Positions 4,305 to 10,706 of a stretch of DNA of 10,706 nt are shown one piece after another. Position numbers and translations under genes: made by a program. The first letter of the stretch is position 1, and each line of letters starts with the position of its first letter. The notes beneath the pieces were generated by a model. It was not told where the DNA came from. It made no database searches and worked only from the letters and a program-made list of their open reading frames with translations. This DNA comes from BTRF01 sp036986255 (lineage in GTDB: Bacteria; Patescibacteriota; WWE3; 9FT-COMBO-53-11): assembly GCA_036986255.1 (NCBI GenBank), contig BTRF01000021.1, positions 1-10,706 on the forward strand, written 5' to 3'.

Positions 4305-5525
4305 TCAACCGGTCTTCTCAATCACACCGCCTCCCAGCACCTCCTCACCCCGATAGAACACGGCGGATTGGCCGGGGGCAACACCCCGCGTTGGCGCGGT
4401 AAGGGTGACCACTAATGACCCTGAATCGGCAGATTTGAGAGTGGCCGGCATAATCTCACCCAAGTGCCTAATCCTCACACCCACCTTGCCAAGGAAAAAC
4501 CCGTCGGACAAACCCTTCGGGTTGGAAGATCTTAAACCCGAAGGGTTAGCAGCCCCAACCCAACTCACATCCTCAACGACAAACTTCCTAACCGCTGATT
4601 CCTTCCCTCGGCCCACGACCAGGATGTTGGTCTTAAGATCTTTCCTAATAACGTAGAGCGGGTATCCGGGCTTAAAAACTCGAAACCCCCGCCGCTGACC
4701 TTCGGTAAAGAACCAAACCCCGTCATGCTCACCGATTACCTCGCCCTTGGTGCTGACCACCGGCCCCGCTGTCTTCGGCAGGTGTTCGCGAAGGAACCGT
4801 CCTACATCAACCGGGCCAATAAAACAAATCCCTTGGCTGTCGGGGCGATCTTTATTAGGCAAATCCAAATCCGCGGCTATCTTCCTGACTTCTTTTTTTG
4901 TAAGCTCACCAATTGGAAACAGAATGTGTCCAAGTTGTTTTTGAGTTAAGGTATAGAGGAAGTAGCTTTGATCTTTGGATTCATCCACACCTCGCAGAAG
5001 TTTATGACTGACAGTTAATGGCTCACGGCTCTCTTGCTGTTCGCTGTTTGCTGTTCGCTGTTCGCTACGCGCTATCCGCGCATAGTGCCCGGTAGCTACG
5101 TAGTCTGCTCCCAATTCTTCTAAAGCTTTCTCCAAAAAAATCCCAAACTTAATCTCCCGATTGCAGACTATGTCCGGATTAGGCGTACGGCCGGCCCGAT
5201 ACTCCTTAAAAAAGTAGTTAACGACCTTGCTCCGATACTGCTTCCGCAGATCCCACACTAAAAGGGGGATCCCCAAATGCTCGGCTACCCGCACGGCACT
5301 AACCCGGTCTTCGCTAGCCGTACACCACGGGCCTTCATCGAAGCAGTAAAGGTGAACGCCGATAACTTCATAACCCTGCTCTTTCAGCAAGGCCGCTGCC
5401 ACGGCAGAGTCCACCCCGCCCGATATTCCCACGGCTACTTTCCGACCGCGCTTGTTAGGAGAAGGTTCTTTTCCTCCAGATTTTAGAGATTCCGTGGGGA
5501 TTCGCAACGAAGTACCAAAAATCAA
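4305..5525 (-). CDS. mnmA: tRNA-specific 2-thiouridylase MnmA
   Basis: MnmA adenylates U34 of tRNA-Lys, -Glu and -Gln and replaces its 2-oxygen with sulfur. The 406-residue protein has the PP-loop SGGVDS at 35-40, the catalytic Cys121 in NPDIVCNREIKFG, ATGHYARI at 144-151, RGVDESKDQSYFLY at 178-191, and the second cysteine Cys234 in DSQGICFIG; a beta-barrel C-domain follows. The ATG start overlaps the stop of the ABC ATPase gene as ATGA, implying translational coupling; it leaves a 28-residue N-terminal extension before the PP-loop strand. Two segments look like inserted repeats read in frame: about residues 153-170, between the HYARI motif and LLRGVD, and about 326-346 in the C-domain. Both lie at expected surface loops, so activity is likely kept. 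Confidence 0.95.
   Translation of the reverse strand: MIFGTSLRIPTESLKSGGKEPSPNKRGRKVAVGISGGVDSAVAAALLKEQGYEVIGVHLYCFDEGPWCTASEDRVSAVRVAEHLGIPLLVWDLRKQYRSKVVNYFFKEYRAGRTPNPDIVCNREIKFGIFLEKALEELGADYVATGHYARIARSEQRTANSEQQESREPLTVSHKLLRGVDESKDQSYFLYTLTQKQLGHILFPIGELTKKEVRKIAADLDLPNKDRPDSQGICFIGPVDVGRFLREHLPKTAGPVVSTKGEVIGEHDGVWFFTEGQRRGFRVFKPGYPLYVIRKDLKTNILVVGRGKESAVRKFVVEDVSWVGAANPSGLRSSNPKGLSDGFFLGKVGVRIRHLGEIMPATLKSADSGSLVVTLTAPTRGVAPGQSAVFYRGEEVLGGGVIEKTG
4511..4547. repeat. Mirrored palindrome pair inside mnmA
   Basis: AACCCTTCGGGTT (4511-4523) and its reverse complement AACCCGAAGGGTT (4535-4547) flank an 11-bp centre containing the palindrome AGATCT. Each half is itself a 5-bp hairpin with a 3-nt loop. 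The unit resembles a REP/BIME-type element. It is translated as part of an extra loop (about residues 326-340) that ordinary MnmA proteins lack. Confidence 0.7.
5037..5064. repeat. Heptanucleotide tandem repeat inside mnmA
   Basis: Four head-to-tail copies of CTGTTYG (three CTGTTCG, one CTGTTTG), with degenerate copies on both sides (TCTCTTG at 5030-5036, CTACGCG at 5065-5071). They encode the SEQRTANSEQ-like stretch at about residues 154-163. Because 7 is not a multiple of 3, gain or loss of one unit would shift the frame. Confidence 0.8.
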
Positions 5526-6172
5526 ACTACCCTTCCATCAAGAATATTGATTGTACGGCCGGCTTCTTCCGCTAAACTCCTATCGTGCGTTACCAGAATA
5601 AGCGTAACTCCCTTCTTACTTTGGAGGCCTCTCAGGATCTTCATGATATGCTGACCTGCTCTGGAGTCAACATTGCCGGTCGGCTCATCCGCCAAAACTA
5701 TCTTAGGATCGTTTATCAGCGCCCTCGCAATCGCCACCCTCTGCCTCTCGCCCCCGGACAACTGCGGCGGGCGGTGACCAAGCCGTGATCCCAAACCCAC
5801 CTCCTCCAGAAGCGTCCGCGCTTTACTTTCAAAATCCCCCTTCCTCCCGGAAGCGGGAATCAGAACGTTCTCCAGGGCGGTTAAATGAGGAATAAGATTG
5901 TGAAGTTGAAAAATAAAGCCAATTTTCTCAGATCTAAAGCGGTTCAAGTTCCTAACCTTAACGAGATCTACTCCATCCACAACGAGAGTCCCTCTGTCCG
6001 GCCTGTCCAACGCCCCAATTAGATGGAGGAGAGTAGACTTCCCTGAACCGGAGGGACCCTGAACCGCCAAAAATTCGCCCCGCTCTACCCCCAAAGAAAC
6101 TCCGTTGAGAGCTACGGTTCGGCCCTCATCAAACATCTTCACTAATTTTTCAGCGCTAATTATGCTAGGCAC
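5522..6172 (-). CDS. ABC transporter ATP-binding protein (LolD/MacB type)
   Basis: The 216-residue protein is a complete ABC ATPase: Walker A GPSGSGKST at 39-47, Q-loop Gln89 in FIFQLHNL, signature LSGGERQ at 138-144, Walker B IVLADE at 158-163 with catalytic Glu163, and switch His196 in VTHD. Closest by pattern is the LolD/MacB/FtsE branch, which powers mechanotransmission or lipoprotein and peptide export, not solute import. The GTG start at 6172 is 6 bases after the permease stop, and its own stop overlaps the mnmA start, so the pair permease-ATPase is co-translated. It acts on the cytoplasmic face with the permease encoded just before it. Cargo is unknown. Confidence 0.93.
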   Translation of the reverse strand: MPSIISAEKLVKMFDEGRTVALNGVSLGVERGEFLAVQGPSGSGKSTLLHLIGALDRPDRGTLVVDGVDLVKVRNLNRFRSEKIGFIFQLHNLIPHLTALENVLIPASGRKGDFESKARTLLEEVGLGSRLGHRPPQLSGGERQRVAIARALINDPKIVLADEPTGNVDSRAGQHIMKILRGLQSKKGVTLILVTHDRSLAEEAGRTINILDGRVV

Positions 6173-6178
6173 GGCTTC

Positions 6179-7285
6179 TTACTCATACCCCAAGGCCTCC
6201 AACGGGGTAATCTTAAGCGCCTTTAGGGCTGGGAAGATTCCCCCCAAAACTCCGGTAGCAAACCCGATCTCAAAGGCGGAGAGGAAAACCGCCGGATCAA
6301 GAGAAAAAGAGATAAAACCTCGAACCGCCGGCAGAGAGGTAAGCACAAAGACAGCCACCACCCCCAAGAAAGACCCAATCAGAAACCCCAAAATACCCAA
6401 AATAGCCGACTCTCCCAAAATCATCGCCAAAACTCTAGTTCTGGTCCATCCAACCGCACGCAAGACCCCAATCTCTCGAATCCGTTCAAAAATGGACATA
6501 ACCATCGTATTGAGAACTACCACCGCCCCGAAGATAATTGCTACCACCGAAAAGACCAGATTAAACGCGTCTAAGCTCTCAAAATCACTCTGGGTCTCCA
6601 AAAACTTATCCGAACGAGTCGCCAAAACGCTAGGGATCATCTGTTCAATCTTCTCCGCCGTCGCATCCGCATCCGCCCCGAAGTCAAGCTTTACGCCAAT
6701 TAAACTCACCTTGCCCTTCAGCTCCATAATCCCCTGGGCATCGGCCAAGGTGGTCACTCCCGCCCCGTCGTCCAAGGCAATTCCCTTCTCATAAACACCC
6801 ACAACCCCCAGCTCCGTACTGCTGCCAAAACGCATCTTGTCACCCAAAGCAAGGTCAAAGTTTTCGGCGGCGATCTTACCTACCATAATCTCCCCCTCTG
6901 CTTTGATTAACCGCCCCTCCACAATCCGGTACTCCCTCCCCGAATCTTCCGGATTCTCCCCATAGAGAACAAAGAAGGCCGCTTTCTCAAAGCGGGGAAA
7001 GGCCAGGAGCACCCCGCGGGCCTTCTCCACACCTTCCAAGCCCTCAATCTGCTCTACATACTTCTCGTCGATGCTGGAAAGGGCAAGATCGGCTACATTT
7101 TTCTGAGCTACCAAAATATCCGATTCCCCCGACTCCAAAGAGGCCGAAAAGTCCGAAACCATGGATGCTGTAAGCGTGAACAGGGCTACAATTACGGCAA
7201 TTCCCAAACCGATGCCCAAAGCGGTGAGAAGACTCCTCACCCGCTGACGAAAGAGGTTTTTAATTATTAGAAATAGTAAAGACAT
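6179..7285 (-). CDS. ABC transporter permease, MacB/FtsX family
   Basis: The 368-residue protein has the MacB/FtsX layout: membrane segment 1 at about 18-41, a large extracytoplasmic domain (about 45-240), then three segments at about 243-263, 290-316 and 333-353. The FtsX signature ERIREIGVLRAVGWTRTRV (267-285) and the ending FPALKALKITPLEALGYE are typical. The ATG at 7285 is preferred because LIIKNLFRQRVRSLLT is the usual family N-terminus; a longer reading from a TTG at 7315 would overlap trxB and add ten residues. The Shine-Dalgarno is weak. No membrane-fusion (HlyD-like) subunit is seen in the window. Likely partner: the ATPase downstream. The substrate cannot be inferred. Confidence 0.9.
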   Translation of the reverse strand: MSLLFLIIKNLFRQRVRSLLTALGIGLGIAVIVALFTLTASMVSDFSASLESGESDILVAQKNVADLALSSIDEKYVEQIEGLEGVEKARGVLLAFPRFEKAAFFVLYGENPEDSGREYRIVEGRLIKAEGEIMVGKIAAENFDLALGDKMRFGSSTELGVVGVYEKGIALDDGAGVTTLADAQGIMELKGKVSLIGVKLDFGADADATAEKIEQMIPSVLATRSDKFLETQSDFESLDAFNLVFSVVAIIFGAVVVLNTMVMSIFERIREIGVLRAVGWTRTRVLAMILGESAILGILGFLIGSFLGVVAVFVLTSLPAVRGFISFSLDPAVFLSAFEIGFATGVLGGIFPALKALKITPLEALGYE

Positions 7286-7305
7286 TAACCGTCGCCCCCA
7301 CAAAC

Positions 7306-8298
7306 CTAACTCCAATCAGGAGTAGGACCCTGCTTCCTAAGATATTTGTAAACGGCGGCCGCAGATCGAGCTCCATCGGCGGCGGAGGTGACGATCTGCC
7401 GAAGGGGAAGGGCTCCGGAAACAAGGGCAAGGTCCCCAGCGGCGAAAACCCCGGAAGTATTCGTCTCCATCGTCGGGTCCACCTTAATATAACCGTGCTC
7501 ATCCAACTTCACCTCCAAGGCATTAGCAAGGGAGGAGGCTGGGACAAGCCCAATCTCAATGAAAACTCCTTGAACGGGAAGGTAGCCAACTGCAGAAGAC
7601 GGGCTGCCAACAGGCGTAGACAGAGTAATCTTCTCGACCAAGCTCTTGCCCTGAATCTGCTTAACGGTATTGTTAGGGACCTCCACCACATTGGGAAGGG
7701 AGCGGAGCTTCTCAACCTCATAGGGCTGGGCCCGATAATCACCGCGCCGATGAATAATATAGACCTTGCGGGCAAAAGAAGCGAGGTGAATCGCCGCCGT
7801 GATCGCCGAATCTCCCCCGCCCACTACGGCCACATCCTTTCCCTTAAAGAGGGGAGCGTCGCATGTGGCGCAGTAGGAGACCCCCTTCCCCAAAAACTGA
7901 TCCTCTCCCGGAACATTGAGAGGGCGGTGGCGGGCACCCAAGGCCAGAATGATAGAGCGAGCCCGGCTGGTTTCCCCCCGATCGCTCTTGACCGTAAAGA
8001 CCAAACCCTCCTTGCTAATCTCCCCAATTCTCTCCGTTCGAACCTTCATTCCGTAAGACTCCACATGCTCCTGAAACGCTTGGACAAGGTCGGGACCGGG
8101 AACGGAAGTAAATCCGGGATAGTTCTCAACGACGGTTGCATCAGCTACCTGCCCACCGGGTATTTCGCCAAAGATCAGATGCTCTAGTTTATAACGAGAG
8201 AGGTAAATAGAAGAGGCCATTCCCGCCGCCCCCGCACCTAGAACGATGCAGTCGTACGTTTTATCTTGACCTTTAGATGAGTGATCTTTTCTATTCAT
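7306..8298 (-). CDS. trxB: Thioredoxin-disulfide reductase
   Basis: This flavoenzyme passes electrons from NADPH through FAD and a redox disulfide to thioredoxin in the cytosol. The 330-residue protein has the FAD-binding GAGAAG at 21-26, GGQ at 48-50, the active-site CATC at 143-146, the NADPH-binding GGGDSA at 160-165 with HRR at 183-185, and the second FAD motif AAGD at 286-289. Length and order match bacterial low-molecular-weight TrxB. The N-terminus has an extra polar stretch of about 13 residues before the first strand. The start lies 6 bases after the ZIP gene stop. No thioredoxin gene is in the window. A ferredoxin/flavodoxin reductase is unlikely because CATC is intact. Confidence 0.95.
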   Translation of the reverse strand: MNRKDHSSKGQDKTYDCIVLGAGAAGMASSIYLSRYKLEHLIFGEIPGGQVADATVVENYPGFTSVPGPDLVQAFQEHVESYGMKVRTERIGEISKEGLVFTVKSDRGETSRARSIILALGARHRPLNVPGEDQFLGKGVSYCATCDAPLFKGKDVAVVGGGDSAITAAIHLASFARKVYIIHRRGDYRAQPYEVEKLRSLPNVVEVPNNTVKQIQGKSLVEKITLSTPVGSPSSAVGYLPVQGVFIEIGLVPASSLANALEVKLDEHGYIKVDPTMETNTSGVFAAGDLALVSGALPLRQIVTSAADGARSAAAVYKYLRKQGPTPDWS

Positions 8299-8304
8299 GC
8301 AGAT

Positions 8305-9030
8305 TTAATTAACCCCAAATATCCAACCTACCCAATAGGACGAGGCAATCCCCAGGAGGAACAGGGTTAGCTGAACCGCCGAATTCAACCGGCGGAACTC
8401 CTTATGCATCTCCGGAACCAAGTCAACGGCGGCGATGTAAATGAAACCCCCGGCGATGAGAAGCAGAAGAGGAGCAAGCGCCGGTGCAATCGCCGAACCA
8501 GCCCAGAAAGCCAATCCCGCTCCCAAAGGAGCCGCAATCGTCGAAGCAATCACGTAGGTCCAGATGAACTTCTTGGTCGGAGAACCGGAAAGAATCACGG
8601 ACAGAGTCCCAAATCCGGAGGGAATCTCGTGGAGAGCCACCGCCAAAGCCGCCACCAACCCCAATTCTTTAGAAACCAAAAAAGCGATCGCAATGATCAC
8701 CCCATCCAAAAAGTCGTGGAGAGAATCCCCAATCGCCATCAGATACGATCCGGTATGAACATCACAACCCTCATCATGACAGTGGTAAAGAACCAAGCCC
8801 TTCTCCAACAGATAGAAAAGAACAAAGCCCCCCAAGACCCAGATTAGACTCCCTCCCCTCTCCAAACCTTCGGGCAGGAGATCTAGAAAAGCGGCGGAAA
8901 GAAGCACTCCCGCCGCAAAGGCGAGCAGAAAATAGATCAATTTCTTCGCCCGGGCCGAGCGCAGAACCGCTAAACCGACTAAGTCGACCACCGAAGCAAA
9001 GGAAGCGGCGAGAATAACTGTAAAAAACAT
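8305..9030 (-). CDS. ZIP family divalent metal transporter
   Basis: The 241-residue protein has about eight membrane segments and the ZIP metal-site helices: GDSLHDFLDG (101-110, with His105, Asp106 and Asp109) in segment 4 and ALHEIPSGFG (132-141, with His134 and Glu135) in segment 5. A short loop before segment 4 has HCHDEGCDVH (83-92), a likely metal-sensing or delivery site. The family moves zinc, and sometimes iron or manganese, into the cytosol; which metal is used here is not readable. Segment 4 has HD where many ZIPs have HN. No obvious Shine-Dalgarno precedes the ATG. It lies 62 bases after the upstream gene and 6 before trxB. Confidence 0.92.
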   Translation of the reverse strand: MFFTVILAASFASVVDLVGLAVLRSARAKKLIYFLLAFAAGVLLSAAFLDLLPEGLERGGSLIWVLGGFVLFYLLEKGLVLYHCHDEGCDVHTGSYLMAIGDSLHDFLDGVIIAIAFLVSKELGLVAALAVALHEIPSGFGTLSVILSGSPTKKFIWTYVIASTIAAPLGAGLAFWAGSAIAPALAPLLLLIAGGFIYIAAVDLVPEMHKEFRRLNSAVQLTLFLLGIASSYWVGWIFGVN

Positions 9031-9059
9031 AACTGGTTAGAGCTTATCGTGAATAATCA

Positions 9060-9085
9060 GCAGATGGCAAACAAAGGTCATCTGC
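9060..9085 (-). promoter_or_regulatory. Intergenic hairpin before the ZIP gene
   Basis: GCAGATG and CATCTGC form a 7-bp perfect stem with a 12-nt loop in the 62-base gap between the unknown membrane protein gene and the ZIP gene. No T-run follows, so it is not an intrinsic terminator; it could protect or separate the mRNA segments. Confidence 0.35.
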
Positions 9086-9092
9086 CGACTAC

Positions 9093-10631
9093 CTAGTAAA
9101 TCTCTTCTTTCTTCTCTTTGGCAAAGTGAATCCACTCCTCCAAAAACTCAAGGAGCGTCTGAATCGGCGCCTCCACCAAAAGCGAAGCAAAGAGAGCTAG
9201 AATGTTAAAACGAGCCAGGCCGGCCGAAACCAGACTCCCCAGCCTCAGGAACGGGAGGGCGAAGAAGTCAAAAACCACCGAGGCCACGGTCTCTCTTCCA
9301 CCAGCCATCACAAGCTCTCTGGACGACTCTCGAACCCTAAGTCCAAAGTAAGTTACGATCGATGTATAGAAGAGAAACAGGGCCACGGCGAAAGGAGTAA
9401 AACCAGATCGGCTTAACCCGTAGGAAACCGACCCGAGTATCAAGACAAAGGTTAGGAAGTAGACGGTAAAAAGAACCCAGGCCGTTCCGGCTCCCCGCTT
9501 CTTAACCTCTACCCGGTTCTGTTCGGAGAAAGCATTTCCGTCCCCAAAGACGGCCGCACGTGCGGCGGAAACAACCCTCTCCTCATTCTCTTTCCCCGAT
9601 AATGGCAGAGAGAGAGTTAAAAGGAAGAGTAAGAAAGGAGGAAAGAGGAAGTTAATCATAAAAGGAATCTTACTTACCGCCCCGTAGATCAGCTGCTCGG
9701 CCGGGAGCTCAAAAGCAAATGAGAGGACGGCTTTGGTTAAGAAGATATAAATCAATGCTCGGGTGGTCATAGTGGTCAGCCGCTCCCGCTCTCTAGCCAA
9801 CCTTCTCCTGTAAACACTTGCAATCGCTCGGGCTAATGAGACTTTATCCGCCAACACCGCCGTTCCCTCCCGCCCCAACGCCTCGCGAAGAAGAATGAAA
9901 GGCGGGGTATAGCGGCGCACCATCGCCGATAAGGACCCGGAGAGAGGGTGTTTTAGGATCTTCTCCGTCGCCAATCTAATCTGGGGAAGCTGGGCCGCAA
10001 TCTCATCCACATGCTTCTCACCGTGAATCTTCCAATACGGATAAAAAAGCTCAAAAGCATTAAACTCAAGCAAGGCCCGATCAAACTTAAAAAGATTTTT
10101 GTAAACGGCAAGGCGGAGCTGGATTAATCTTTGGTTCTCGTCGAGACTGGGGTCGGAGAGGACCACGGCCTCCTTAACATTCACCAGCTTCAGCTCGGCC
10201 AAAGCGTCATCTCTCCATGGCGGAGCAAAAAACTCTTCGACTTCGGACGAGGCCAGACGAACAACCCAGGAAAAATCATCCTCCGTAGGGGAGATATCAC
10301 GCACCTGCAGGATAAGGCGGTACTTCTCAAGAATCTTTCCCACCGCATCAATCAAGCTCTCCGGATAAAAATCATTCTTTAAGTAGCGCCCACGCACAAG
10401 CTCTCTAACCAGTCCTTCGGCAACCAGCGCAGAGTCGGATTCGGCTCTGAGCCGGCGGGAAAGAATCCGCTCGGTGGCGGCGCGGCGGAGAAGGTGCGGT
10501 TCGTGGTACTCCATCGCTTGGCGGGCCTTCTCATACACGGCGGCCAAAGAAGATACGGCGGCGGAAACTTTAATCTTAGGACCTTCGGGAAGTTGGGAGA
10601 GGTGGTCTTGAGCGTACGCCGGAATTAACAT
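9093..10631 (-). CDS. Membrane protein of unknown family, 512 residues
   Basis: I do not recognise this family. The first residues, MLIPAYAQDH, look like the end of a cleaved signal peptide (AYA before Gln-Asp) whose hydrophobic core is mostly missing. Residues about 18-290 are soluble, helical and rich in charged residues, with an arginine-rich helix at 275-284. Four membrane segments follow at about 292-309, 323-344, 384-406 and 411-431, then an amphipathic hydrophobic region (about 449-487) and an acidic-basic tail FLEEWIHFAKEKKEEIY. The ATG at 10631 is favoured over the GTG at 10637 by spacing from a purine-rich AGAGGG. However, the frame stays open to the window edge through a dispersed repeat, so the real start may lie upstream. 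It heads the gene run with ZIP and trxB. Confidence 0.75.
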   Translation of the reverse strand: MLIPAYAQDHLSQLPEGPKIKVSAAVSSLAAVYEKARQAMEYHEPHLLRRAATERILSRRLRAESDSALVAEGLVRELVRGRYLKNDFYPESLIDAVGKILEKYRLILQVRDISPTEDDFSWVVRLASSEVEEFFAPPWRDDALAELKLVNVKEAVVLSDPSLDENQRLIQLRLAVYKNLFKFDRALLEFNAFELFYPYWKIHGEKHVDEIAAQLPQIRLATEKILKHPLSGSLSAMVRRYTPPFILLREALGREGTAVLADKVSLARAIASVYRRRLARERERLTTMTTRALIYIFLTKAVLSFAFELPAEQLIYGAVSKIPFMINFLFPPFLLFLLTLSLPLSGKENEERVVSAARAAVFGDGNAFSEQNRVEVKKRGAGTAWVLFTVYFLTFVLILGSVSYGLSRSGFTPFAVALFLFYTSIVTYFGLRVRESSRELVMAGGRETVASVVFDFFALPFLRLGSLVSAGLARFNILALFASLLVEAPIQTLLEFLEEWIHFAKEKKEEIY

Positions 10632-10637
10632 CCCCAC

Positions 10638-10681
10638 AGCCCTCTGCCGCTCCGGATCCTGCGGGCGCCGCCCAGAGGGCT
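10638..10681 (-). promoter_or_regulatory. Strong inverted repeat directly before the 512-residue gene
   Basis: AGCCCTCTG (10638-10646) pairs exactly with CAGAGGGCT (10673-10681), with an additional CCGC and GCGG pairing inside. On the minus strand the stem ends 6 bases before the ATG and includes the only candidate ribosome-binding purines, so it could hide the start site. Half of it belongs to the dispersed repeat. Confidence 0.45.
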
Positions 10682-10698
10682 CAGCTCTGCCCGGCGGG
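10661..10698 (+). repeat. GC-rich dispersed repeat, copy 2
   Basis: This is the inverted partner of the copy at 1247-1284: 33 of 38 bases agree, with exact 19-bp and 14-bp blocks around a 5-bp centre that varies. Here it lies just upstream of, and in open frame with, the 512-residue protein gene. Confidence 0.75.
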
Positions 10699-10706
10699 CG
10701 AGGACC

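Noticed and set aside
4120..4308. A 62-codon minus-strand frame starting with TTG at the mnmA stop
   Set aside because: It has no family features, runs through the terminator and into the 16S leader hairpin, and starts with a weak codon.
6105..6794. A 229-codon plus-strand frame
   Set aside because: Antisense shadow of the permease and ATPase genes, whose motifs are unambiguous; composition is low-complexity Lys/Thr/Ser.
7495..8187. A 230-codon plus-strand frame
   Set aside because: Antisense to trxB, which has complete motifs; no start signal or family pattern.

Overview
The window reads as part of a bacterial chromosome in which every supportable gene lies on the minus strand. The best organism guess is a member of the Candidate Phyla Radiation (Patescibacteria), possibly Microgenomates-like. 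The case rests mainly on the 16S rRNA gene: it carries two insertions in variable helices, it has the 530-loop variant that mismatches the standard 515F primer, and it has an intact anti-Shine-Dalgarno 3' end. The phylum-level call is an inference; no database search was possible.

Reading in the direction of transcription (right to left), the window opens with a compact run of six genes: a 512-residue membrane protein of unknown family, a ZIP metal transporter, thioredoxin reductase (trxB), a MacB/FtsX-type ABC permease, its ATPase, and the tRNA 2-thiouridylase mnmA. Most of these genes overlap or sit only a few bases apart, and a good intrinsic terminator follows mnmA. Next comes a 16S rRNA transcription unit: a boxA-like site and structured leader, the 16S gene, a long structured spacer, tRNA-Ile(GAT), and hairpins including a clear terminator. 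No 23S or 5S gene follows within the window, so the 16S appears unlinked from the 23S. The left part holds a DUF1622 membrane protein, a HAD-family phosphatase with its own promoter and terminator, and the first 96 codons of ribosomal protein S1 behind an extended -10 promoter almost touching the start codon.

The main unusual theme is the number of small repeats and hairpins built into functional genes. Two related elements with similar ends sit in the V1 and V2 helices of 16S. Two repeat-derived segments are read in frame inside mnmA. A GC-rich dispersed repeat occurs at both ends of the window, supplying the stop codon of the DUF1622 gene at one end and lying at the very start of the 512-residue protein gene at the other. 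Three 17-nt hairpins with 3-nt loops, and a 42-43 bp tandem hairpin array, flank tRNA-Ile. The 16S precursor has a 21-bp perfect processing duplex whose 3' strand lies about 190 nt beyond the 16S 3' end, and a leader hairpin that competes with that duplex.
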